Source: Variovorax sp. PBL-E5
Lineage (GTDB): Bacteria > Pseudomonadota > Gammaproteobacteria > Burkholderiales > Burkholderiaceae_C
Assembly (NCBI RefSeq): GCF_901827185.1
Contig: NZ_LR594672.1
Location: 310,001-374,000, forward strand
Direction: 5' to 3'
Length of the DNA: 64,000 nucleotides
Shown here: one piece after another, positions 26,974 through 34,751 of the stretch
Numbering within the stretch: position 1 is the first letter of the stretch
Layout: every line of letters starts with the position of its first letter
The notes under the pieces: generated by a model
The model's input: the letters and a program-made list of their open reading frames with translations, nothing else
What the model was told of the DNA's origin: nothing
Databases searched by the model: none
Position numbers and translations under genes: made by a program

Positions 26974-29517
26974 ATGTACCACCTCAATCTCTTCAAGTCC
27001 TCGTTCGAACTCCCGCAACTGCATGCGGACAAAGCACCCTACCTCGCCCTCTGGGGCGCGCCGGCGACCGTGGACGCCTTGCATCGCAATCCTGTTGGCA
27101 AACCGCTCTTCCTGCTGCACGACGGACCTCCGTACGCCAACGGCGGCTTGCACCTCGGCCACTTTGTGAACAAGACCCTCAAGGACGCGCTCGTCAAGTT
27201 CAAGCGCCTGGACGGCTACTTCGCGCCCTTCGTTCCTGGCTTCGACTGCCACGGCCTGCCCGTGGAGCTCGAGGTCGAGAAGCTTGGCGTCTCAAAGGAC
27301 GACCCCCGAGCCTTCGTCGAGGCCTGCCGAGCCTACGCGGAAGGCCAGGTCGCCAACCAGACCGCGGAGTTCCGCACCTTCGGGGTCGCTGCCGACTGGG
27401 AGCAGCCGTATCGCACGCTCGACCCGGAGTTCGAGGCCGGCGCAGCGCGCCTCTTCAGCGAGCTCCCCAACGTCGCCAAGCGGCTGCGGCCGGTGCACTG
27501 GTGCCCCGACTGCGCGTCGCCCCTGGCTGAAGCAGAGGTGGAGTACAAGGAGCGGGCTTCCGACAGCCTGGTCGTGCTGTTCCCCGTCGAGGGGCTGGAG
27601 AACACGTTCTTGCAGGTCTGGACCACGACGCCCTACACCCTGCCTGCCAACAAAGGCGTTGCCTACAGCCCGGCGCTCGACTACGTGGCGGTGGCGGACG
27701 GCGCGCGCACCCTGGTGCGAGCCCGGGCTCCGGAAGACGCCGCTGATACGCCTACGTTCGACCTGGCTGGCCGCCGCGCCTACAGCCCCTACACCGGAGA
27801 ACTGGTTCCCTTGCTGCCTGCGGACTACGTGACGAGCAGCGGCACCGGCCTGGTGCACCTGGCGCCGGCGTTCGGAATGGACGACTTCCGGGTGGGAGAG
27901 GCACACGGCCTGGCGGTCGAGCACTACGTCGACGAGCGCGGCCGCTTCCTCCACGGCGAGATGGCCGGGATGAGCCTGCGGGAAGGCACGGCCCACGTGC
28001 TTGAGCGCGTCGCACCGCTCGTTTTCTCGCACGAGAACGTTCAGCACGAGTACCCGCATTGCTGGCGTCACAAGCGCCCCGTCTTCTTCCGCGCGTCGTC
28101 CGAGTTCTTCATGGAGTTAGCGGACGTCGGTCCCCGCGCGCTCGATGCGCTGCAGCACGTTCATTTCGTGCCGGAGGGGTCGCGGGAGCGGCTCAGCAGC
28201 ATGCTGCGCTCGCGCACGTCCTGGTGCCTCTCCCGCTCCAGGCTTTGGGGGACACCCCTGGTCGACGCCTCCGACCCCGAGGACCGCGCCCTGGCGGCCC
28301 GAGTTGCAGGGGAGGGCGTCGAGGCATGGCATTCTGCAGGTCCACGTCGTACCCTCGATGTGTGGTTCGACAGCGGCGCCACGCATGAGCTCGTCATGAA
28401 GAAGCGCTTCGGGCGGACAGCGGACGTCTACCTGGAAGGTACTGACCAGCACCGAGGCTGGTTTCAATCTTCGTTGTTGACAGCGGTGGCCGCCGGCGGC
28501 CCGGCGCCGTACAAGGCCTTGCTCACCCACGGCATGGTGGTCGACGAGCATGGCCGCAAGTACTCGAAATCCAGCAAGAACTACCTGCCGCTGGACGAGC
28601 TCTTCAAGCGTTACAGCCCCGACGTGCTACGCCTCTGGGCCCTACAGCAGGATTTCACCAAGGAGCTCAAGCTGTCGCCAAAATCGCTGGACCAGACGGT
28701 GGAGCGCTACCGCAAGGTGCGCAACACACTCCGGTTCTGCTTGCAAAACCTGGTCGACTTCGATTTCGACTTCGCGCTGGCGGAACTCACCCACTCGCAG
28801 AACCGCCTGCAGGTCCTCGAGCTCCGGGAGCTGGTGACCGGCGTGCAGGAGGCCGCCGGCTTGTACGACTTCGCAGCGGCGACCGCGCTGCTCTTGAAGT
28901 ATGCGGATGCGGTCTCCAGCGACTACTTCACTGCTGTCAAGGATGCGCTTTACTGCGAAGCTGCAGGCTCGGAGCGCCGGCGCGAGGTCCAGTACGTCCT
29001 GGCCTGCGTGCTCAACACCCTTCTGCGCCTGCTGGCCCCCGTTTTGCCGTTCACCGCAGAAGAGGTCTTCCAGTCGGTTCGTGATGCGCTGCGTCGTGAG
29101 GAGGCATCTGTGCTCCTGCTGACGCTGGGAGACCTGGCGCTTCCCTCTGTCGACACCCCGGACGAGCTTCTGGCCACCTACGACCAGCTGAAAGCGCTCA
29201 AGCGCGAGGTCAACCAGTACGTCGACGCGCACCGGCAGGATGGCCTGAAGTCGGCAAGCTCGCTTGAGCTGGCGGTGGTCGTGCCCGACACCCCTGCGGC
29301 ACTCCTGGTCAGCGAGGCGGAGATGGTCGACTTCTTCGGCTGTGCCGAGGTGCGGCTCGGCCGCGGAAATGGGTACGGCGTACGCGTAGTCAGCTCCGAA
29401 CGCGGGCTGTGTCCCCGGTGTCGCAGGCACAGTCGCACGGGGCTGTTTCTGGACCTGTGTGCACGCTGTGATGACGTGGAGGGCACGGCAGCGGCGCTGG
29501 GGGCCGCTGCGGCCTGA
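26974..29517 (+). CDS. ileS: Isoleucyl-tRNA synthetase (accessory copy)
   Basis: A class Ia synthetase that charges tRNA-Ile. From ATG 26974 it has 847 residues, shorter than E. coli IleRS (938). Visible: the HIGH-type motif in YANGGLHLGHFVNKTLKD, the CP1 editing domain (VWTTTPYTLPAN and GTGLVHLAPAFGMDD), the zinc-like pair CPDCASPLAEAEVEY, the WCLSRSRLWGTPL segment, a KMSKS loop reading KYSKS, and a C-terminal zinc site (CPRCRR, CARCDD). The frame is open upstream to 26779, but those residues cover the hairpin and do not fit IleRS. A complete second synthetase on mobile DNA often confers resistance to an IleRS inhibitor such as mupirocin. The motif is HxGH, not the swapped form reported for hyper-resistant enzymes, so resistance is only a hypothesis. 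Confidence 0.93.
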   Translation: MYHLNLFKSSFELPQLHADKAPYLALWGAPATVDALHRNPVGKPLFLLHDGPPYANGGLHLGHFVNKTLKDALVKFKRLDGYFAPFVPGFDCHGLPVELEVEKLGVSKDDPRAFVEACRAYAEGQVANQTAEFRTFGVAADWEQPYRTLDPEFEAGAARLFSELPNVAKRLRPVHWCPDCASPLAEAEVEYKERASDSLVVLFPVEGLENTFLQVWTTTPYTLPANKGVAYSPALDYVAVADGARTLVRARAPEDAADTPTFDLAGRRAYSPYTGELVPLLPADYVTSSGTGLVHLAPAFGMDDFRVGEAHGLAVEHYVDERGRFLHGEMAGMSLREGTAHVLERVAPLVFSHENVQHEYPHCWRHKRPVFFRASSEFFMELADVGPRALDALQHVHFVPEGSRERLSSMLRSRTSWCLSRSRLWGTPLVDASDPEDRALAARVAGEGVEAWHSAGPRRTLDVWFDSGATHELVMKKRFGRTADVYLEGTDQHRGWFQSSLLTAVAAGGPAPYKALLTHGMVVDEHGRKYSKSSKNYLPLDELFKRYSPDVLRLWALQQDFTKELKLSPKSLDQTVERYRKVRNTLRFCLQNLVDFDFDFALAELTHSQNRLQVLELRELVTGVQEAAGLYDFAAATALLLKYADAVSSDYFTAVKDALYCEAAGSERRREVQYVLACVLNTLLRLLAPVLPFTAEEVFQSVRDALRREEASVLLLTLGDLALPSVDTPDELLATYDQLKALKREVNQYVDAHRQDGLKSASSLELAVVVPDTPAALLVSEAEMVDFFGCAEVRLGRGNGYGVRVVSSERGLCPRCRRHSRTGLFLDLCARCDDVEGTAAALGAAAA

Positions 29518-29532
29518 ACGGAGCACCCGGCC

Positions 29533-29922
29533 TCAGGCCAGGCCGTGCCATTCGCCAAGCAGTTCGACCAGGCGGCGGTCCGAGAGCTGCCTGCTTGCGC
29601 AGGCCGCGACCAGCGCCTGTACCGCGGCTTGTTGCAACGGAGACAGCGAGGACAATGGGGTGCCAGCAGCAGACGCTTCAGGAGCCTGTCTGCGGTGCCC
29701 CACCTTGCTCGGCGCTCCTTCGGGCTGCCTGAGGTCCTCAATGGTCACGCCCAGAATACTGGCGAGCTTCTCGAGCGTGGAAAGCCTGTCGAGCCCTTCC
29801 CCCGCTCGCTCCATCTGAGACACCCGGGCCTTGCCGACGCCTAACTCCTTGCCGAGCGCAGTCTGCGTCAGGCCTGCGGCGATACGCAGTTCCCTTAATC
29901 TTGAAGGTGCAATGATTGTCAT
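29533..29922 (-). CDS. XRE-family transcriptional regulator
   Basis: A 129-residue protein from ATG 29922. The N-terminal lambda-repressor-type HTH is clear: SRLRELRIAAGLTQTALGKE then LGVGKARVSQMERAGEGLDR, followed by a linker rich in Pro/Ala/Ser and a short helical C-terminal domain. It is convergent with ileS (15 bases between stops). A perfect palindrome TGTACTTTGGTACA lies between its -10 box and ATG, so it probably represses itself. Whether it also acts on ileS is unknown. Confidence 0.88.
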   Translation of the reverse strand: MTIIAPSRLRELRIAAGLTQTALGKELGVGKARVSQMERAGEGLDRLSTLEKLASILGVTIEDLRQPEGAPSKVGHRRQAPEASAAGTPLSSLSPLQQAAVQALVAACASRQLSDRRLVELLGEWHGLA

Positions 29923-29937
29923 CAGGGAAAGAATACC

Positions 29938-29960
29938 TGTACTTTGGTACACCTATTCTA
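29938..29960 (-). promoter_or_regulatory. Promoter -10 box and palindromic operator of the XRE gene
   Basis: The minus strand has TAGAAT (29960-29955), directly followed by the perfect 14-base palindrome TGTACCAAAGTACA (29951-29938), then ATG at 29922. An operator covering the transcription start is typical for XRE self-repression. Confidence 0.65.
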
Positions 29961-30089
29961 AACTACTCGGGCCAGGGCCGGAGGGCCCTTCTGGACATTT
30001 TCTTGAGCGGCGGAGAGATTTCCAGGTCGTACGCCGAAATCTGAAGGAACTCTTGCCATGGCGCAGGCCGCAAGCGTCGGCTCCGCACG

Positions 30090-30114
30090 AAAAAAGCCGC
30101 CCGGGAGGGGCGGC
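30090..30114 (-). terminator. Rho-independent terminator for the gene at 30191
   Basis: Read on the minus strand: a 7-bp GC stem (GCCGCCC with GGGCGGC, 5-base loop) followed by six T. It lies 77 bases after the minus-strand gene's stop. A near twin occurs at 39570-39593. Confidence 0.8.
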
Positions 30115-30190
30115 TGAAGAAGGGGGATGCGCTTAATTGCCCGAGTAGGCCTGGGCGGCGCGGCGGCAGAACATGTGACCAACGTCCGGT

Positions 30191-30493
30191 TCAAGCCGAG
30201 GGCGGAAGCACGTAGCCCAGGTTCAGCAGCAAGCCATCGCACCAAGCCTGGGATTCTGCGTCCCAGCCGTCGTCGCCTTTGGAGCCCGGATGCCAGTTGC
30301 GGTAGTCGGTGTGCAGGTCGGTGAAGGGCGCATTGCGCACACGCGGCGTCTTTTCGATGAATGCCACGCGGTTCGCGACCTCGTTGATGTCGGTTCCTTC
30401 GATGCAGCGCATCGAACAGTGATGAGCGCCGGGTACGGCAAGCCAGGCAGTGAGGCGCTGACCGGCCGCGGGAGGCGATTGGAGTTTCCGCAT
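30191..30493 (-). CDS. Hypothetical protein (100 residues)
   Basis: ATG 30493 follows an AAGGA site. The protein begins MRKLQSPPAAGQRLTAWLAV and has a segment HTDYRNWHPGSKGDDGWDAE. No signal peptide, membrane span or known domain is seen. A GGCTACAGG promoter-like element lies 28-37 bases upstream on the same strand and a terminator downstream, so it is likely a single-gene unit. Not recognised. Confidence 0.62.
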   Translation of the reverse strand: MRKLQSPPAAGQRLTAWLAVPGAHHCSMRCIEGTDINEVANRVAFIEKTPRVRNAPFTDLHTDYRNWHPGSKGDDGWDAESQAWCDGLLLNLGYVLPPSA

Positions 30494-30855
30494 ACAGGGT
30501 CCTTGAGAGTTGTCCTTTTACCTGTAGCCACCGCGTCCGCTGCCGCCAGGGGCGTTGGCCTAAAAGCGCCGCGTCGCCTGACTGCGTTCGGCGAGCAGAT
30601 GTCCAGCTTTCTGGACAATTCCGCCCCTTTTGCCCAGCCCGTTGAACAAATGGCCGGAGGTCTTAAGCCTGCGAGACCGCAGGAGTCGCTATAGGCGGTA
30701 CGGGTTCCATTGCCCATCCGCCTGCGCCCTTCGGGGTATGGAAAAGCAATGTTTTCAAGGCACTGTGCCCATCCATCCGATTCACCGGAAGGTTGCGCTC
30801 AGCAAGGCAGGCACTGGCGACAAGACAAGCGACCTTCCAGGTCAAAAGGACAACC
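30494..30855. promoter_or_regulatory. Intergenic region between divergent genes with two promoter-like elements
   Basis: No gene was found in these 362 bases. On the minus strand TGGCTACAGG (30530-30521) points to the gene at 30191. On the plus strand GGCCTAAAAG (about 30558) and GCTATAGG (30688-30695) point to the gene at 30856. An AAAGGA site precedes ATG 30856. Confidence 0.4.
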
Positions 30856-31947
30856 ATGCAGTTTTTTATCGGACGCCTCCGCGTCACTGACGCCAATGAC
30901 AGCCACGCAGTCAACTGCTGCGCCAGCGCAATGGACCGGCACGAAGCCGCGGAGCTCTTCTCTCGTCGCGCTTGTACCTACGGGTGGGGGCCGTTCACCG
31001 TAAGCGCCGACGGCTCTTTCTCCTTCAAGGAGGACCGCGGCCGCAACGTTCGCGTGGAAGAGGTGCTCGAGGTCAGCGCCGTCACGTTCCAAGAGCTCGC
31101 GCAATCGAAGTGGTTCGACGTCTGCGACTCCGGTCCGGCGGCCGTGCTCGAGTGTGAGGAGCCCAGCGAGCGCGTGAGAACGCTGTCGCGGCGCATCGGC
31201 CGGCAGCTGACCAAAATGGACGCCAAGGTTGCTCACAGCAAGCTTTTGCATGCAGTGGCTGCCAGCATCGGCGAGACGGACTGGCAAGTACTCGTGCACC
31301 AAAGGACCCCCACTGTCTGCAGCGCGCCCGACCAGGCGCCGCATTCGCAGACGGAGATTCCGGGAACTGGCTTCTTGTACCGGGTTCCGGTGTCAGTCGA
31401 CACGAGCATGACCGCTATCGTGCTGGCGCGAGGCGATACCCCGGAGGACGCCATCGAGGCCGCCCGGCAGTTTGCAGCTGACGGCAAGGCACACTTCGAG
31501 GTTGACGACGGCAACTACCGCGGATTGGCCGACCACTACTGTCCCGACAAGAGCGAAGACGTGGTCTACCGGGTGGACGAGCCACAGGGCACCTCGGAGG
31601 ACCCGAAGCTCGGCGGCGCCGTCTACGGCCCCTATGCCGTGGAGCTCACCAGCCTTGGCGGCTGCGACGACGAGCTGTTGTGGGCAGACCTGAGGGTCCT
31701 CACGGCAGACCGGTCGGTGGCAGACACCGAATCGTGCTTGTCCGCATGCCTAGTCAGCGCCACCCAGGCTGAGCGGGTGAAGTTCTGTGACAGAGTGGCT
31801 GCGCTCATGTACCGGTGTGCACCAGACCTCAGCAAGGTCAACCCCGACGACGTTCGCGGCCTGTTCGTGCGCGCTGTGCAAGGTGACCAGAGCGACGCTG
31901 CGTTTATCCAGATTGAACAAGAGGGCCTCCCTCCCAAGAAACCATAA
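30856..31947 (+). CDS. Hypothetical protein (363 residues)
   Basis: ATG 30856 follows AAAAGGACAACC. The protein is acidic and soluble. Residues around 120-145 (SKLLHAVAASIGETDWQVLV) resemble the short helical motif ending in W-x-x-L found in several plasmid and phage proteins; a related segment occurs in the gene at 32468 (DCIAILAGASDWAAFK). The middle has a VSVDTSMTAIVLARGDTPED beta-strand stretch. A terminator follows at 31981. Function unknown. Confidence 0.68.
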   Translation: MQFFIGRLRVTDANDSHAVNCCASAMDRHEAAELFSRRACTYGWGPFTVSADGSFSFKEDRGRNVRVEEVLEVSAVTFQELAQSKWFDVCDSGPAAVLECEEPSERVRTLSRRIGRQLTKMDAKVAHSKLLHAVAASIGETDWQVLVHQRTPTVCSAPDQAPHSQTEIPGTGFLYRVPVSVDTSMTAIVLARGDTPEDAIEAARQFAADGKAHFEVDDGNYRGLADHYCPDKSEDVVYRVDEPQGTSEDPKLGGAVYGPYAVELTSLGGCDDELLWADLRVLTADRSVADTESCLSACLVSATQAERVKFCDRVAALMYRCAPDLSKVNPDDVRGLFVRAVQGDQSDAAFIQIEQEGLPPKKP

Positions 31948-31980
31948 CCGGCTGGTCGTGCGATAGCGCACATCATTCCT

Positions 31981-32009
31981 GCGGCTCACCTTGGTGGGCC
32001 GCTTTTTTC
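31981..32009 (+). terminator. Rho-independent terminator after the 30856 gene
   Basis: A 10-bp stem (GCGGCTCACC with GGTGGGCCGC, one G-T-type mismatch), 2-base loop, followed by TTTTTTCTT. It lies 33 bases after the stop. Confidence 0.82.
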
Positions 32010-32048
32010 TTGGTTCGCCGTGGCGGTCCGCTGCTAGCATCGGCTGCC

Positions 32049-32471
32049 ATGCCGCATGCCCACCCTCCGGACCCCACATCGACGAGCGTCGCGCGCGCCG
32101 CAGTCCATACGCGGCTGAGCGACTTGGCGGACGTAGGCCTTAATGTGGCGCTCGCGCCCTGGCGCCTCGTGCGCATCCTTCTGTCGACCGCAGCGCCGCG
32201 GCTGCGAATCCTGGCACTTCTGGCACTGGTTCTTGCTTGTGCTTTGGCAGTCTGGCTCATGTCCCCCAGTGGCATCCTTGCCGCAGCCTTGGCCATCGCG
32301 TTCAAGTGGGACCTGCTGCGTGGTCTCGTCTACGCGGCAGGCATGTTCCTCAGCCCCGCGCTCCGTGCCGCCGTGGGCGCCGCTGCCTTCATGACCCTGT
32401 CCGCCATTTTTCTTCACGCCATCAGGCGGGCTAGCGTCGACCAGACGAAAGAACGCGTTTCGCCTAGATGA
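32049..32471 (+). CDS. Small membrane protein
   Basis: A 140-residue protein from ATG 32049. After a polar N terminus there are two or three hydrophobic spans: LRILALLALVLACALAVWLM, ILAAALAIAF and AAVGAAAFMTLSAIFLHAI. A TAGCAT box about 15 bases before ATG could be a promoter with a very short leader. The stop overlaps the next start (ATGA), so it is coupled with the gene at 32468. Not recognised. Confidence 0.62.
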   Translation: MPHAHPPDPTSTSVARAAVHTRLSDLADVGLNVALAPWRLVRILLSTAAPRLRILALLALVLACALAVWLMSPSGILAAALAIAFKWDLLRGLVYAAGMFLSPALRAAVGAAAFMTLSAIFLHAIRRASVDQTKERVSPR

Positions 32472-32794
32472 CTTCGGAGGTCCGCCTAGCGCTCAAGAAA
32501 CTCGCCATCGAGTTCGGCGAGCTGCTGGACGACCAGGGGTTCCCGTTCGGGCGACTGCAGGAACTCGACTGCATCGCCATCCTGGCCGGCGCGAGTGACT
32601 GGGCGGCTTTCAAGGTCGACCCTTTGCGATACCGAGGCGGCCCGGACTGCAAGCAGTTGCGGGCAGCGGCGGTGTTCGAGCACCTCAACCGACGCCCGAA
32701 CGTCCGGGCTGTGCCGCCGGCAACGTTCCTGGACGTGCTCGGGAAGCTCAACCTCCCAGTAAGGTGGCAGCGGGGGATAAGTGCTGAGACCTAG
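32468..32794 (+). CDS. Hypothetical protein (108 residues)
   Basis: It begins at ATG 32468 overlapping the previous stop. The protein MTSEVRLALKKLAIEFGELL continues into a DCIAILAGASDWAAFK segment, similar in pattern to residues about 120-145 of the 30856 protein. No enzyme motif is seen. It probably forms an operon with the membrane protein before it. Confidence 0.6.
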   Translation: MTSEVRLALKKLAIEFGELLDDQGFPFGRLQELDCIAILAGASDWAAFKVDPLRYRGGPDCKQLRAAAVFEHLNRRPNVRAVPPATFLDVLGKLNLPVRWQRGISAET

Positions 32795-32835
32795 ACGGTG
32801 CATTCCCCTTTCTCAGCCCCTGACCCGCCAGCACC

Positions 32836-33324
32836 ATGAAACCCGAATTCGACCAAGCCCTTTGTGAGAAGTACCCCCTTGTCTTCAAGGACCGACGCGG
32901 TGACCCGAGCCGCACGCTGATGTGCTTCGGCTTCGAGGTGGGAGATGGCTGGTACTCGCTCCTTGACGCTCTCGGCAGCCTCCTGGAGGCGGACCATCGG
33001 GCTGCCGTGCGCGAGTATGAGCACAAGCGGAGTATCGAGGGAACGGTGCCCTACAAGGGAGCAGAGCGAGTGAGCGCGGTCGACGTCGAACGTGCACGCC
33101 TGGCCATGTCCGCCGCGGCCGACCGCGTCCCTGTCGCGGTCCAGGTGAAGGAAAAGTTCGGCACCCTGCGCTTCTACGTCTCCGGCGCCAGCGACGAGCA
33201 GTACGCCTACATCGCATTTGCCGAGGCGATGAGCGCACGCACCTGCGAGGTTTGCGGCGCGCCGGGCGAACTTCGCAATTCCGGATGGATTAGGACGCTC
33301 TGCGACGTGCACGACACTGAGTAG
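32836..33324 (+). CDS. Phage/plasmid-type hypothetical protein with C-terminal Cys pair
   Basis: A 162-residue protein. The core VQVKEKFGTLRFYVSGASDE followed by ARTCEVCGAPGELRNSGWIR and TLCDVH is a pattern known from uncharacterised phage and plasmid proteins; the CxxC...C...H set could bind zinc. ATG 32836 has a weak site. It is 41 bases from the preceding gene on the same strand. Function unknown. Confidence 0.72.
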   Translation: MKPEFDQALCEKYPLVFKDRRGDPSRTLMCFGFEVGDGWYSLLDALGSLLEADHRAAVREYEHKRSIEGTVPYKGAERVSAVDVERARLAMSAAADRVPVAVQVKEKFGTLRFYVSGASDEQYAYIAFAEAMSARTCEVCGAPGELRNSGWIRTLCDVHDTE

Positions 33325-33547
33325 CCTGGCTTCCGGCGCAAGCAATGCATCGCGGCATCGAGCCGTAAGCTCGTAGTGCTCGGCCAAATCAGGTCAGGCC
33401 TCTGATGGCCGGGCTTAGCGCCGGCTGTCCGTCTCGCAACGCCGGCACGCGCTTGCTGTCGGCACAGACCCGCTTCATGGCTATACGCGCTATCAATCGT
33501 TCAACCGTGCCAGCTCACCTCAGTGTGCGGGCCGAACAGGAGGAAAT

Positions 33548-33871
33548 ATGGAAGATTTGGTCACGAAGGTCACTAGGGTCATGCCCAGGCGCGATGGGTC
33601 GGAAGTCAAACTAGTGGCACAGGCGTACTTTGGCGCTGGCCTACACCGCTCGACGGGAGTTGACGTGTATCGCCGAGCGAGCCCCCATCAAAACTGGCAG
33701 TTGTGCAGCGACCAGCCCCACCCCGATTGGCGAACCCTGTCCGTCGATGCGTACTGCAAGCAGGGCCGGTCAGAGAAATTGCAAGCGGCCTCTCTGGGGG
33801 AAATCCTTGCCGTCGCCGCCCTGATTGGAAAACCGCTCCACAGCCTGCCTTCCGGTATCGAGCTTCAGTAA
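33548..33871 (+). CDS. Hypothetical protein (107 residues)
   Basis: A strong AGGAGGAAAT site precedes ATG 33548. The protein is basic at the N terminus (MEDLVTKVTRVMPRRDGSEV) and contains HPDWRTLSVDAYCKQGRSEK. No known domain. A GGCTATACG element lies at 33479-33487 upstream and a terminator follows, so it is a self-contained unit. Confidence 0.66.
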   Translation: MEDLVTKVTRVMPRRDGSEVKLVAQAYFGAGLHRSTGVDVYRRASPHQNWQLCSDQPHPDWRTLSVDAYCKQGRSEKLQAASLGEILAVAALIGKPLHSLPSGIELQ

Positions 33872-33882
33872 CCGTCATTCCC

Positions 33883-33921
33883 GCCCACCGTGCGCTACTG
33901 CGCGCCGTGGGCGTCTTTTTT
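33883..33921 (+). terminator. Rho-independent terminator after the 33548 gene
   Basis: The stem GCCCAC..TGCGC pairs with GCGC..GTGGGC around a 4-base loop and is followed by CTTTTTT. It starts 12 bases after the stop. Confidence 0.78.
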
Positions 33922-33962
33922 CTGCGCACTCCAGCCAGGTGCCGATTTCCCCTGAATGACGG

Positions 33963-33991
33963 AAAAAGCCCCGACCGAGAGTGGTCAGGGC
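33963..33991 (-). terminator. Rho-independent terminator for the 34003 gene
   Basis: Read on the minus strand: GCCCTGACC pairs with GGTCGGGGC (one mismatch) and is followed by five T. It lies 12 bases after the minus-strand stop. Confidence 0.8.
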
Positions 33992-34002
33992 ACTGAAGGA
34001 GG

Positions 34003-34644
34003 TTAGGGGCGGTTGTCCTTACCGCAACGCTGGCACGCGCTACCGTAGTAGTTTCCGACGGTCATGAAGACGCCGCAGCCGTGGCATCGATAGCGCTCAG
34101 GCGCCTGCCGCTCGGGCTTGACCAACAGCGCTCGAAGCCACGGGTCGCTGAGTGCCGTCTTGTGGTCAACCGCACCTGCATCCACCGCTGGGCGACGCTG
34201 GGCTTCGACCAGAGTTCGGGGCCACGCAATGCCGGGGATGCCGTCCAGCTCGTCTGCACGGAACAGGCCTGCCAGGCCCAAGTTGGTCGCCGAGCTACCG
34301 TCACGCGTGCGAAAACAAATATCGTTTCCGATGTAGCGACGGTTGGCGTCCTGCACGTAGAAGAGGCCGCTTGCTTTCATCGCCTCGAAGGGGATTTCCT
34401 CGTGACGCGGCAGGTATTGCATGTCCACAACCGGGCGGGCGTGGTCGCGCAGGTAACCGGTCGGCCATGGGATGTCGGACTCGCGTGACGCGTGCTGCTT
34501 GAATGCGTCGAACTCGGAGAAGGGTTCAGCCTTAGACAAATCCGAGGTGTAGCCGCCACCGATGGCCCACCACATCAGGTTGTCGCCAACGTTGCCGCGG
34601 CTGTCCTGCAGGTGGAACGAAGGTGCTTCTGGGGAATTTCTCAT
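34003..34644 (-). CDS. Hypothetical protein with C-terminal zinc-ribbon-like motif
   Basis: A 213-residue soluble protein from ATG 34644, with a CGGAGCAACA ribosome site. The C terminus has CHGC and, 16 residues on, CQRC, a likely four-Cys zinc site. The N-terminal part (NVGDNLMWWAIGGGYTSDLS) resembles short plasmid-borne proteins that start with a WWxxxGxGYT motif. A CTCGCTATAGG element lies about 25-35 bases upstream. Function unknown. Confidence 0.7.
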   Translation of the reverse strand: MRNSPEAPSFHLQDSRGNVGDNLMWWAIGGGYTSDLSKAEPFSEFDAFKQHASRESDIPWPTGYLRDHARPVVDMQYLPRHEEIPFEAMKASGLFYVQDANRRYIGNDICFRTRDGSSATNLGLAGLFRADELDGIPGIAWPRTLVEAQRRPAVDAGAVDHKTALSDPWLRALLVKPERQAPERYRCHGCGVFMTVGNYYGSACQRCGKDNRP

Positions 34645-34751
34645 TGTTGCTCCGTAGGTTTTCCTGGCTCCTATAGCGAGTGCCGCGGCGTTTGGGAGTG
34701 GGTCCCCCTAAAATAAATCCCTCGCCGCAGTTCTAAAAAGAAGACGCTCCA

